Shown in pieces: positions 22,234-30,286 of a stretch of 64,000 nucleotides of DNA. The stretch covers positions 1 through 64,000 of the forward strand of contig JBAZLH010000003.1 in NCBI GenBank assembly GCA_041650375.1, written 5' to 3'. Position 1 is the stretch's first letter, and the number at the start of each line of letters is the position of its first letter. Origin of the DNA: UBA6220 sp041650375 (GTDB lineage Bacteria; Patescibacteriota; Minisyncoccia; Minisyncoccales; Minisyncoccaceae). The notes under the pieces are model-generated. The model was not told the origin of the DNA and searched no databases. It was given only the letters and a program-made list of their open reading frames with translations. The position numbers and the translations under genes were made by a program.

Positions 22234-22437
22234 ATGAGTGAATTAAATTGGTTAGATTGGGTTGTTTTAATTCTCGTTATTATTGGTGGTATAAATTGGG
22301 GTCTGTATATGTTTGGTTATGATTTAGTTGCTATGCTTTTTGGCGCTATGACCATGATAACCAAAATCATCTATGGATTGGTTGGCATTGCCGCAATTTA
22401 CTTGGCGGTAATTTCTCCGAAATTGGCTAAAAAATAG
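22234..22437 (+). CDS. DUF378 family membrane protein
   Basis: A 67-residue protein with two membrane spans. The sequence NWLDWVVLILVIIGGINWGL is the characteristic DUF378 start, followed by a second span ending in AVISPKLAKK. The family is widespread and of unknown function. The structured leader described above is the only regulatory clue. It follows the large RNA locus but is transcribed the other way. Confidence 0.85.
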   Translation: MSELNWLDWVVLILVIIGGINWGLYMFGYDLVAMLFGAMTMITKIIYGLVGIAAIYLAVISPKLAKK

Positions 22438-22490
22438 CAATTCCCGGTTTATTTTTGAAACAAAAACAAATCCCTCCGCGTGGAGGGATT

Positions 22491-23156
22491 TTAGTTTGGT
22501 TTTTGCTTGGATTTCTCGGGAGGAATATTTCCAATCCCGTTAAACCTTTCAAAAAGTTCTTTCTTGTCTTTGGTTTCTTCGTCTTCTTCGGGCGGTAAGC
22601 CGGAAAATCGTTCTATATACTCTATCCAGTCATCCGGATGTTCTTCTTCCATGTCCGGATTTATGTTTTCGTATCTGGTGGCGATATCTTGGATTCGCGA
22701 ATCCTCTATCTTTTTATTCTCTTCTCCAGGTTGGGCATCGGCATCGGTTGTCGCTTGTTCCATTATACCTCCCGATTCTTCACTCGCCGGAGCTATTTCG
22801 GCCATCAATCTTTCAGCCGGACTTTCCGAAGGTTCCGATGTTTTTTCGATTTGAAGGGCTTGTTTCAGATTATCTCTTGCTTCTATCCTTCCCAAAAGCC
22901 CGCTCAACTCTTTTAAGTTTTCCAGTATTTTTTGTTCGTTAACACTATCGCGCGCTTGGTTGATTTCTTTAAATTTTTCTTCGTTGGCCAGTTCTGTTTT
23001 GGAGTCGGGATGGTACCAGCCGGCCAGGGCGCGGTAGCCCCTTTCAAAATGTTTAAAGTTATTAAAAATATGAAAGACTTTTTGGTCCCATCGTTCTTGC
23101 GGAGAATTCCTTTCTTGTTCTATGGCCGGTTCTTCTCGGCGCGGTTCTTTTTCCAT
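22491..23156 (-). CDS. J-domain-like acidic protein
   Basis: A 221-residue protein. Residues about 38-75 resemble a J domain, with GYRALAGWYHPDSK containing the HPD motif and then KFKEINQARDSV, the usual helix III pattern. Helix I is not clearly conserved. The rest is charged, rich in Glu, and likely disordered or helical, without membrane spans. It may deliver clients to DnaK, or be a J-like relative in which HPD serves another interface. Confidence 0.65.
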   Translation of the reverse strand: MEKEPRREEPAIEQERNSPQERWDQKVFHIFNNFKHFERGYRALAGWYHPDSKTELANEEKFKEINQARDSVNEQKILENLKELSGLLGRIEARDNLKQALQIEKTSEPSESPAERLMAEIAPASEESGGIMEQATTDADAQPGEENKKIEDSRIQDIATRYENINPDMEEEHPDDWIEYIERFSGLPPEEDEETKDKKELFERFNGIGNIPPEKSKQKPN

Positions 23157-23189
23157 GCTTTTAATTTAGTCTAAAAAACAAGTTTTGTA

Positions 23190-23336
23190 AACAAAAAACG
23201 CCACCCTGTAACTGCGTTTTTTAACAAAAAACGCCACCCTGTAACTGCGTTTTTTTAACAAAAAACGCCACCCTGTAACTGCGTTTTTTTAACAAAAAAC
23301 GCCCCTGCTAATTGGCTAAAGCAGGAGCGTTCTTTA
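23190..23336 (-). repeat. Tandem array of terminator hairpins
   Basis: Three near-identical 33-34 bp units start at 23190, 23223 and 23257. Each contains AAAAAACGC and GCGTTTTTT arms around CACCCTGTAACT. A partial fourth unit at 23291 runs into another hairpin (ACGC-CCTGC / GCAGG-GCGT). All are terminators by form and lie downstream of the DUF5666 gene. The array looks like recent tandem duplication. Confidence 0.85.
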
Positions 23337-23345
23337 AAAAGGAAT

Positions 23346-24224
23346 TTAATCCTTTTTAAAAGACATTGATAAATCGTGGATTGTGTTGGCCTTGATGTTC
23401 GTGGAGCCGGAAATTTGGGTGCCGAAAATTATTACTTTGTCATTTTCTTTAATCGCTGTAATCGCGGCATTATGATTTTTGCCTTGCGTAATCTTAGCGT
23501 TAGTCGCGTCAACATTGTAATCCGTTCCATTTTTGTCAGTTATAATCAAATTATTGCCGGAAATTGATTTAACTGTTCCGTTAAAGCGCGTGCCGGCGGT
23601 ATTGACGATAATATTAACATTGGTGGCAAGGATAACATTGGTAGTAGCGTCGCGAGCTCCGGTTACCACCACTCTTTGGGCAATTGCTAAGTCGCTGAAA
23701 GACGCGGCTTGCCCGTTTTTTGTGAAAGTTGTTTTACTGTCCGTATTCACGGCCTGGTTCGCGGTTTCTTGCTTGCATCCCTTGGAGTCAATCGTAAAAC
23801 TTGAACCGCTGATGGAAACAATTGCTCCATTAAAGTAATTGGACTTGAATAAGCCGGCCTGTTTAAACACACCATCAATAATATCAGTGGCAACTACGTT
23901 TGTCCCGTTTAAGCTGCCGACAACCAAGATTGTGTCCCCAACCGCTATGTTGGATAATTGGGTTACATTATTATTTTTTGTAATCTTGGAATTGGTCGCG
24001 TCAATAATATAGGTGGAGCCGTCTTTGGCGGCCAAAGTAATGTTGTTTCCGGTGATGGCGCTGACTGTGCCGCTTACAACCGGAACCTTATTTCGGATAA
24101 ATCCGATATGGGCGCCAATGTTTTCTTTTTCTTTGGTTGAATAAGTTGTGGCGGCAAAAGCCGTGGCGGAAACCATTAAAGAAATAATCACTAAACCCGA
24201 AGCAAGTAATGCTTTTTTTGACAT
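23346..24224 (-). CDS. Secreted DUF5666-like beta-domain protein
   Basis: A 292-residue exported protein. A signal peptide (about residues 1-24, ending ATAFAA) precedes at least three related beta domains. Each has the pattern GTVxxIxGNxITLxxKDG, then DATNxKIT, then xxAVGDxxLVxG (for example near residues 50, 130 and 215). The architecture matches DUF5666-type repeats common in Patescibacteria. It is likely an envelope or surface-associated binding protein; ligand unknown. Two cysteines are present, one in SKGCKQ. Confidence 0.75.
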   Translation of the reverse strand: MSKKALLASGLVIISLMVSATAFAATTYSTKEKENIGAHIGFIRNKVPVVSGTVSAITGNNITLAAKDGSTYIIDATNSKITKNNNVTQLSNIAVGDTILVVGSLNGTNVVATDIIDGVFKQAGLFKSNYFNGAIVSISGSSFTIDSKGCKQETANQAVNTDSKTTFTKNGQAASFSDLAIAQRVVVTGARDATTNVILATNVNIIVNTAGTRFNGTVKSISGNNLIITDKNGTDYNVDATNAKITQGKNHNAAITAIKENDKVIIFGTQISGSTNIKANTIHDLSMSFKKD

Positions 24225-24321
24225 AAATATATTTTTATTTATTAATTAAATTTTATGTTTTTTTGTTGTAAAGCAGCTAATATATAATACGCAACTAAAA
24301 ATAGAATTGGTGCAAATTAAA

Positions 24322-24338
24322 ACCGGCTTATCGCCGGT
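24322..24338 (-). terminator. Terminator of the matrixin gene
   Basis: ACCGGC/GCCGGT with loop GATAA, followed by TTTAATTT on the minus strand. Confidence 0.65.
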
Positions 24339-24366
24339 AAAAGTTAATGGTTTTTATCGCAAAATT

Positions 24367-25230
24367 TTAAGATTCTATTTTGCAAATGCTCTTTAACGCG
24401 TTGATGTCGTCCGCAGTAAGGCTAAGGTTAACGCTTTGGTTTAGCAGATACATAATCGCTTGGGGGTTGTTTAAGTGGTCTATGCCCAAAGCGTGCCCCA
24501 ATTCATGGGCAATCACCCGAATTAACTTGGTTTTGTTTTCAAATTGGTAAATTTCTATCTTTTCTCCGCTTGCGTCGCTACTGTAAATGCCTTCTTCAAA
24601 TTCTTGCCCTTGCTGCGCCCCGATTCCATTATAGTTGGCAACATTTAAGTTTAGTATCGTTGCCATTTGATTCAATTTTGCCGCCATTTGATTGATTGAG
24701 TTAATTTGCAAATTAAGTTGGGCTTGTATTTGGTTGAGCTTATTAACTTCATTCTGGTTATAATTTTTTTTCGCGTTATAAGCATTAACCTGATTTTGAT
24801 AGTCAGCTTTTTGCCGGTTATACTCGGCGACAGCTGTTTCATATTCCGCCTTTAATTTGTCGTAATCAGCCTTGCCAACATTGATGGTTGTGCCGAGTTG
24901 CTTTAATTTCAGGGTTGCGGCTTGGCGGGTATCGTAAATCAAGCTTATTTTCAATTCCCCGTTTTCAGAATAAGTGAATAAGTCTTTATCGATTGAATCG
25001 CCCCAAATATCGGCCGCTTGTTCTATTGTTTGTAAAAATTCGGCCTTAGAGACTCCAAATTCCGGGTCTATTGTTCCGATTGAATAAGTAATGGCCTTTT
25101 GGCAAGGAGTCGGTGTGCCGAAAATCGGGTTTAAGAGTGAATCAAAATCATTCCGAAACGCGTAAATGTTCCAGCCAACGGCGATAATTATTAAAAAGAA
25201 AAGAATTTTGTTCAAATTAGATGTGTTCAT
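24367..25230 (-). CDS. Membrane-anchored matrixin-like metalloprotease
   Basis: A 287-residue protein with an N-terminal membrane anchor (about residues 9-26). A conserved TYSIGTIDPEFGVSKAEF segment precedes a long coiled-coil insert (about residues 125-200, rich in Asn, Gln and Tyr). The catalytic site is AHELGHALGIDH, an HEXXHXXGXXH zinc motif, followed by IMY, which fits the Met-turn. It belongs to the metzincin/matrixin group and probably cleaves proteins outside the cell. The coiled-coil insert between the two halves of the domain is unusual. Confidence 0.85.
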   Translation of the reverse strand: MNTSNLNKILFFLIIIAVGWNIYAFRNDFDSLLNPIFGTPTPCQKAITYSIGTIDPEFGVSKAEFLQTIEQAADIWGDSIDKDLFTYSENGELKISLIYDTRQAATLKLKQLGTTINVGKADYDKLKAEYETAVAEYNRQKADYQNQVNAYNAKKNYNQNEVNKLNQIQAQLNLQINSINQMAAKLNQMATILNLNVANYNGIGAQQGQEFEEGIYSSDASGEKIEIYQFENKTKLIRVIAHELGHALGIDHLNNPQAIMYLLNQSVNLSLTADDINALKSICKIES

Positions 25231-25257
25231 ATATGCATATTAACATACTTTGTTAAA

Positions 25258-25290
25258 AATAAAAAAAGAGAAATCCGATATTTAATTTCC
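25258..25290 (-). terminator. Terminator of the 25.3-kb gene
   Basis: GAAATTAAATATC/GGATTTC-type hairpin followed by TC and seven T on the minus strand. Confidence 0.55.
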
Positions 25291-25293
25291 CCT

Positions 25294-25764
25294 TTATATT
25301 TTTATTCTTTTGATATACGCAGTGCCGTTTCTTCGAAATTCTCCCAAAGGCGGAGGTTCGTTTTTTAATCCATTCATTATCGGGTAAAAAGTTTTGACGA
25401 GAATTATCAGTTCTTCGTCTTTGAGCGGGTGTTTATTTAATTCGGCAAGCGAGTTATGGGCTTCCTTGGTGGATTTACTTCCTATTGTGAAATCGCAGCT
25501 TATGCCGATTAAGCAGTAGGCATCCTCCGGTTGCGGACAAATAATAAAAGGTATGTCCCATGTTTTCCCGGAGAAATCAATTTCTGCCAATAAATCTATT
25601 ATTTTTTTAATGATGTTGAATTTTTCTTCTTTTAATTTTTTAGAGCAATTTTTTTCGATAAGCCCTCTTATCTCTAAAAAATAGATATGCAAATCAAAGA
25701 GATCATTAATGTTTTTCCTCCGTTGTTCGTCCGGAGATAATGGTTTTTCGTCGTTTTCAGTAAT
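25294..25764 (-). CDS. Uncharacterised protein with apparent ATT start
   Basis: About 156 residues of a soluble, helix-rich protein. The segment DIPFIICPQPEDAYCLIGIS lies in the middle and FRRNGTAYIKRIKI at the end. I recognise no family. A perfect ribosome site AAAGGAGG ends in the G of a GTG at 25773, leaving no spacing for that codon. The next in-frame candidate is ATT at 25764, 8 nt after the site, and no ATG is nearby. I therefore place the start at ATT, as in infC, with GTG at 25773 as the alternative. Confidence 0.6.
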   Translation of the reverse strand: MTENDEKPLSPDEQRRKNINDLFDLHIYFLEIRGLIEKNCSKKLKEEKFNIIKKIIDLLAEIDFSGKTWDIPFIICPQPEDAYCLIGISCDFTIGSKSTKEAHNSLAELNKHPLKDEELIILVKTFYPIMNGLKNEPPPLGEFRRNGTAYIKRIKI

Positions 25765-25919
25765 TTTTTTCACCTCCTTTAATTTTTAAGCTGCAAAGGT
25801 TAATAACCCTGTTGATTTATTATAATATTAATAATTGTTATGTCAAGGCAGAGATTGCCGGCAATAAAAAAACAAGCCCGAGAACGGGCCTGCTTTCAGT
25901 TACAGATTACAAGCGTTGC

Positions 25920-26117
25920 TTAGATTCGGCTAACGTTTGTTGCGTTTGGTCCTTTCGGAGAGTCGCCTTTTTCAAAAGACACTCTGTCACCAACTCTTAA
26001 CTCTTCGTAGCTTACGCCCTTGAGTTCGTTGCTGTGGAAAAACAAATCTTTTTCCTCGCCATCAACTGTGATGAAACCAAAACCTTTATCTGTAAGGTTT
26101 TTAATTGTACCTTCCAT
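25920..26117 (-). CDS. Cold-shock domain protein
   Basis: A 65-residue single OB-fold RNA chaperone of the CspA family. RNP1-like KGFGFITV and RNP2-like DLFFHSNEL are both clear. Such proteins melt RNA structure and aid translation at low temperature or in growth. A promoter TTGACC-N17-TATCAT gives a leader of about 95 nt, in keeping with the long regulated leaders of csp genes. Confidence 0.95.
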   Translation of the reverse strand: MEGTIKNLTDKGFGFITVDGEEKDLFFHSNELKGVSYEELRVGDRVSFEKGDSPKGPNATNVSRI

Positions 26118-26218
26118 GACTATAAAGTTTAATTTTTAATGTTTTAAGGTTTTAACCTAAAGTTTAGTTTCTTAAATAAACTCGACTAAATTTTTATTAA
26201 GCAACTATCTTACCGAGA

Positions 26219-26247
26219 ATGATAACATCTTATCGCGAATCGGTCAA
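26219..26247 (-). promoter_or_regulatory. Promoter of the cold-shock gene
   Basis: TTGACC (26242-26247), a 17-nt spacer, then TATCAT (26219-26224). Confidence 0.65.
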
Positions 26248-26261
26248 CCTAAATATTCCCG

Positions 26262-26440
26262 GAAAACAAAAGAAGCTCCCAATCAAGAAATTCATTTGAA
26301 TTCTTGCGTGAGAGCTCATGATGAGTAAGGTCTATGACCCGAAGAGATTTTCCCTGTCGTTCCCCTTACCGGCCGAGAACCGCCGCTGTAAGGAGCCTGG
26401 CTGTTAAGGCTAGTGAGTTCCGCCAGGCGATAACTCAACA
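26262..26440 (-). ncRNA. Candidate multi-hairpin sRNA upstream of csp
   Basis: A minus-strand RNA of about 180 nt with its own promoter (26446-26474). The terminator (26262-26317) has GAGCT/AGCTC outer arms and a CAAGAATTC/GAATTTCTTG inner hairpin followed by CTTTTGTTTT. In order it folds into GAGTT/AACTC, AGCCT/AGGCT, CCTTAC/GTAAGG enclosing CGGC/GCCG, and GGTC/GACC. No ORF of note. It sits between trpS and the cold-shock gene and has separate signals from both. Family unknown. Confidence 0.6.
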
Positions 26441-26445
26441 CTATC

Positions 26446-26474
26446 TTTATAACAGATAAGCAATATTTTGTCAA
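26446..26474 (-). promoter_or_regulatory. Promoter of the 26.4-kb sRNA
   Basis: TTGACA (26469-26474), a 17-nt spacer, then TATAAA (26446-26451). Confidence 0.75.
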
Positions 26475-26487
26475 TAGAGGATAATTT

Positions 26488-27522
26488 TTAGCTGATTGAG
26501 CCTGTTATTTTCTTTATATTTTTCAAATCTTCATAACCAAAGATGTTCATGGCTTTTTTTGTTTCCGCGATTGTTTTTTTGGCAATTTCGCGGGAGCGTT
26601 GCGTTCCGGCGATTAAAACTTTTCGTATTTCCGCGGGGTGGCTCTTGTAAAAAGCTCTTTTTTCCCGGATTGGCTTCAAAAACTTATTCAAAGATTCGCT
26701 TAAAATATTTTTAATTTCCACATCACCCATTTCCCCTTTAATGTATTTTTTCTTAAGGATTTCTAATTCTTTTTTGTTTTCATAAAAAGCGTCCAAATAA
26801 ATGAAAACCACATTGCCTTCAATATGGCCCGGGTCTGTGGCTTTTATCCGGCTCGGGTCGGTATACATTTTTTTAACTTTTTTGTTTACTTCTTCTTCCG
26901 AATCGGATAAATAAATGCAGTTCCCCAAGCTTTTGCTCATCTTGGCTTTGCCGTCTATGCCAGTTAATCTGGGAATTCTGCCGATTAAAGCGTTTGGGAT
27001 TGGGAAAACATTGCCATAGATGCGGTTGAATTTTCTAGCAATTTCCCTGGTCAGTTCAATATGTGGTAATTGGTCATCACCCACGGGAACTAAATCCGCC
27101 TTGGATAATAAAATATCCGCGACTTGGCTGGCCGGATAATTATAAAAACCCAAAGATACGTCTTTTTGAATCGCCATTTCCGATTTCAAGGTTGGGTTTC
27201 GGTCTACCATTCCCTTGGGAGTTATCATACTCAAGAGCATTGTCAGTTCCGCGTATTCGGGAACATAACTTTGGATAACGAAATTATTTTTATTTGGGTC
27301 CAGGCCCACGGAAAGCCAATCCAGGGCAACCTCAATCACGGAATTTCTAATTCGTCCAATGTCTTCGGCGTAATCTCCCAAAGCCTGGTAGTCGGCTATC
27401 AAAAACGAACAGTTATAATCCTTTTGTAGCTTAACCCAGTTTTCCAACGCGCCAACATAGTGGCCAAGATGGAGTTTTCCGGTCGGCCGCATACCCGTAA
27501 GAATGGTTTTCTTTTTGTTCAT
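26488..27522 (-). CDS. trpS: Tryptophanyl-tRNA synthetase
   Basis: A class I synthetase of 344 residues that charges tRNA-Trp. The N-terminus TGMRPTGKLHLGHYVGAL includes the HIGH motif as HLGH. The signature loop is KMSKSLGN (about residue 213), and GDDQLPHIELTREIA precedes it. The length fits the bacterial TrpRS family. Its substrate tRNA-Trp(CCA) is at 45.4 kb. The ATG has no obvious Shine-Dalgarno site. Confidence 0.97.
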   Translation of the reverse strand: MNKKKTILTGMRPTGKLHLGHYVGALENWVKLQKDYNCSFLIADYQALGDYAEDIGRIRNSVIEVALDWLSVGLDPNKNNFVIQSYVPEYAELTMLLSMITPKGMVDRNPTLKSEMAIQKDVSLGFYNYPASQVADILLSKADLVPVGDDQLPHIELTREIARKFNRIYGNVFPIPNALIGRIPRLTGIDGKAKMSKSLGNCIYLSDSEEEVNKKVKKMYTDPSRIKATDPGHIEGNVVFIYLDAFYENKKELEILKKKYIKGEMGDVEIKNILSESLNKFLKPIREKRAFYKSHPAEIRKVLIAGTQRSREIAKKTIAETKKAMNIFGYEDLKNIKKITGSIS

Positions 27523-27626
27523 AATGATAATATTTTATTTTTTTGTATTATACCAAAAAAATCGCGAAAAAGCGAAGTTTTTGTTTTAATTTAAAAATAT
27601 TTAATTGAGCTATCTTCGGCCAATGT

Positions 27627-28844
27627 TTAAGGTATTGTAACCACCACTCGGCCGGGCGCGCCTTTTCCGCCGTTACCTCCGGGGTGGGCGCCGTTGCCGC
27701 ATTCGCCGTGGCCGCCACCGCCTCCGCCCGCGCCATATCCAGTACCTCCAATTGCGCCTACTCCATTATTAAAAGAACCTGCTCCGTTTTGCCCGGAACT
27801 GCCTGTAATTTCGGTTCCATATCCATTATTTCCAACTGTCGCCACTTGTGCGGGATTACAAGGATGAGTAGCCCAACATGTTGATCCGCCACTTCCACCT
27901 GTACCACCCGGTGCGGAAATTGTGCCATTAAACGAAGAAGCAGTGCCCGTAGTCCCTTGTGCTCCATCCGGGTGATAGCCGGAGGTTGGGCTGACGCTGC
28001 CGGCGCCGCCATCGCCGCCATCGCCGATAACAATTGCTACGCTGCTTGGCAATGTTGAAACAGAAATATTATTGCTAATTGTTTGGGATCCCGCGTTGCC
28101 TCCCAAACCGCTATTAGTTAAACCACCCGAACTTTGGTACCCGCCAGCTCCTCCACCACCACCTCCACCACCACCAACAACTTCTACGTTTATAGTGGTA
28201 AGGCAAGAAGGAATAATCCAAGTTTGCGAAGTTGTAAAAGTTATTGAAGTGGTTCTGTTGGCAGTGCATCCCGTAGCCGTAGCTCCGGTATGGGCTCCTT
28301 CGCATTCCCAAGTCCACGGACCAGAACCGGAAAAATTCTTTGGTGTTCCGGCAGCGCAAAGAGAGCTTGTCTGCGGAGCGCAAAAACTATCAGCTATTGA
28401 AGCGCAAGCTCCTGGAGTTGGAGTGTAATTATCATATTTGGAATTTATGCTTTCATAACAATACGCATAGCCGTTGGAAAGCGTGGCGCAAACCGTAAAA
28501 TTAATTCCATCGTCTGAGGAATATTGGTAATACTGTCCGCCGCTTGGGTCAATCGGCATGGCTTGTAAATTTGAAGCAACGTAAGTAACAAAAGCGCTGC
28601 AGTCAGATCCGATGTTGCAAGTTTCAATTGGATAAGCCGAACCGCCGGGCCCGGCATTTGTCATTAAGAGTGATTTTGCGACAGTGGAGACATCACCCAT
28701 CCTTCTGCCGTCTTTAGCAGAGTTAACCGCGCTGCCCATTAGAACAAAAAGAAAGCCGGAAAAGACCGCGATGATGGCAATCACGACCAAGAGTTCAATT
28801 AAAGTAAAACCAAAAGTAATTTTATTTAATTTCTTTTCTTGCAT
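27627..28844 (-). CDS. Pilin-like protein with glycine-rich C-terminus
   Basis: A 405-residue type IV pilin-like protein. A short leader ends in G before FTLIELLVVIAIIAV, the prepilin peptidase site and hydrophobic assembly helix (about residues 12-35). A pseudopilin-like region with Cys pairs follows (TCNIGSDC, VCATLSNGYAYC), then a Cys-rich segment with CTANRTT. The last ~170 residues are glycine-rich, with a run of nine Gly in EVVGGGGGGGGGAGG. The tail resembles glycine-rich domains of phage fibres and adhesins, suggesting a surface adhesin on a pilus. The ATG is 7 nt after a TATAAT box. Confidence 0.85.
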   Translation of the reverse strand: MQEKKLNKITFGFTLIELLVVIAIIAVFSGFLFVLMGSAVNSAKDGRRMGDVSTVAKSLLMTNAGPGGSAYPIETCNIGSDCSAFVTYVASNLQAMPIDPSGGQYYQYSSDDGINFTVCATLSNGYAYCYESINSKYDNYTPTPGACASIADSFCAPQTSSLCAAGTPKNFSGSGPWTWECEGAHTGATATGCTANRTTSITFTTSQTWIIPSCLTTINVEVVGGGGGGGGGAGGYQSSGGLTNSGLGGNAGSQTISNNISVSTLPSSVAIVIGDGGDGGAGSVSPTSGYHPDGAQGTTGTASSFNGTISAPGGTGGSGGSTCWATHPCNPAQVATVGNNGYGTEITGSSGQNGAGSFNNGVGAIGGTGYGAGGGGGGHGECGNGAHPGGNGGKGAPGRVVVTIP

Positions 28845-28916
28845 TAAGAATATTATACAATAATTAAATTTAAAAGGAAAGGAAAAATTAATGCAAAGAG
28901 CCAGTTTTAATAGAAA

Positions 28917-29972
28917 TTAATTTTTGAGACAGCGAATGGAATATGCAGAGGCTTTTAGATTTGAATATCTCGTTACCATGGTGGATCCGGTCATTAATTC
29001 GCGGTATATTGCGCTAGTTCCGTAAACTGAAGAAGACCAAAAAATTCCGTAATCGGGGCGAGAGTTGTAATAAGAACCATCGTATTCCCTAAAGCCGGTA
29101 AAAAGGCCGCTGAATCCGCTGGAATTGCTTCCGCCTGCGGCAACAGCGCGCATTTTAGTTCCGGCAGTAGCACAATCAGATGGACTGCCGTTGGGAGTTC
29201 CTCGAGCCGCATCACAGGTTTGGCCGCTATCCTTTAAATAGTTTTCTAAAGTATACCATTCGGCATCGGTTGCCACATGCCAGCCCGTTGGGCAAATGCC
29301 CGGATTTCCGGAAGTTGAACCCATGGCGGTTGACCATTGGTAAAGAAGCCCTTCGTCAGTAAATGGGCCGCCAGTGTAGTAACCGCAATAACCTACATCC
29401 GAATTATTTACCCAAGTAATCGCAGTGCAGCCGCTATCATAGTCCAAATTTTTAGCCATCCAACATTGGGATCCAATTAAAACTGTGCTATAGCTTTTTG
29501 AGTCACGGGAATCAATCAGTGTGTCTCCGCAAGTAAATGGTGTTGATTCGCTAAAACCGCTATCCGAGGAATAACTATATGTGTTTCCGTTTGAGAGAGT
29601 CGCGCTAACTGTGAAAACCGGGCCAGTACCGGAATATGTGTAAGTATAATAAACTGTATTTGAGTCCGGGTCGGTAGGCAAATTAGGTAAATATGGCTGG
29701 AGCGCTAAATCAAATCCGGCTCCGCAACCGTTAACACCAGGGTCTTTAATATTACAATTGGTTGTTGACGGGTAAGCGTTATTATTCTCGGTTAAATACA
29801 TTAAGATGGATTTTTGTATATTCATTACGTCAACTTTTCTTTTCGCATCTTTGGCGGCATTAATCGTCCCTGACATTGAAATAAAAATGAAGCCGGATAA
29901 AACTCCAATAATCGCTATGACTACTAAAAGTTCAATTAACGTAAAACCTAATCTTAATTTATTTTTTTGCAT
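28917..29972 (-). CDS. Pilin-like protein with FISUMP domain
   Basis: A protein of about 351 residues. The class III leader MQKNKLRLG precedes FTLIELLVVIAIIGV (prepilin cleavage before Phe). A pseudopilin head with TNCNIKDPG follows. The C-terminal domain begins STVLIGSQCWMAKNLDY and contains LYQWSTAMG, GICPTGWHVATDAEWYTLE and YSIRCLK, the signature order of the FISUMP (major paralogous) domain. The ATG at 29972 is preferred because a longer TTG start overlaps the promoter. It is probably exposed on a pilus and used for attachment. Confidence 0.85.
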   Translation of the reverse strand: MQKNKLRLGFTLIELLVVIAIIGVLSGFIFISMSGTINAAKDAKRKVDVMNIQKSILMYLTENNNAYPSTTNCNIKDPGVNGCGAGFDLALQPYLPNLPTDPDSNTVYYTYTYSGTGPVFTVSATLSNGNTYSYSSDSGFSESTPFTCGDTLIDSRDSKSYSTVLIGSQCWMAKNLDYDSGCTAITWVNNSDVGYCGYYTGGPFTDEGLLYQWSTAMGSTSGNPGICPTGWHVATDAEWYTLENYLKDSGQTCDAARGTPNGSPSDCATAGTKMRAVAAGGSNSSGFSGLFTGFREYDGSYYNSRPDYGIFWSSSVYGTSAIYRELMTGSTMVTRYSNLKASAYSIRCLKN

Positions 29973-29979
29973 TAATAAT

Positions 29980-30008
29980 ATTATATCCTTAAAGCCGAAA
30001 ATCGCCAA
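29980..30008 (-). promoter_or_regulatory. Promoter of the FISUMP pilin gene, leaderless
   Basis: TTGGCG (30003-30008), a 17-nt spacer, then TATAAT (29980-29985). The ATG is 7 nt after the -10 box. Confidence 0.75.
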
Positions 30009-30033
30009 CGTTATAACTGGGAGAAGTTTCGGG

Positions 30034-30255
30034 TTATTTATTTTTGACGAGAAGAATGCTTAAAATAAAAGCAATTGTGAAAAATATAGCCCCGTAAAAG
30101 CAGGGAGTTAAAAATGGATTAGCGAGTCCGGCAGAACAGCCACTGGCGCAAGATTTGTTCGCTGTCCAATTTATAAATTCTTGGGCAAAATTAAACCACG
30201 CGAAAATTGTTCCGGCAAGTAAAACAAAGAATTGTATTAAAATAAATTTTTTCAT
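30034..30255 (-). CDS. Small two-span membrane protein with Cys pair
   Basis: A 73-residue protein with a hydrophobic N-terminal segment (ILIQFFVLLAGTIFAWFNF) and a second span near residues 52-70. Between them lies SCASGCSAGLANPFLTPCFYG, with three cysteines probably on the outer side. No family is recognised. The Cys spacing recalls small redox or Vkor-like fragments but is not diagnostic. Confidence 0.65.
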   Translation of the reverse strand: MKKFILIQFFVLLAGTIFAWFNFAQEFINWTANKSCASGCSAGLANPFLTPCFYGAIFFTIAFILSILLVKNK

Positions 30256-30286
30256 TTTTTTATTATATTAAAATTATTTTTTTGAA

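Noticed and set aside
23190..23336. Tandem 33-bp repeats as a CRISPR array
   Set aside because: The units are contiguous with no spacers, and each is a terminator hairpin.
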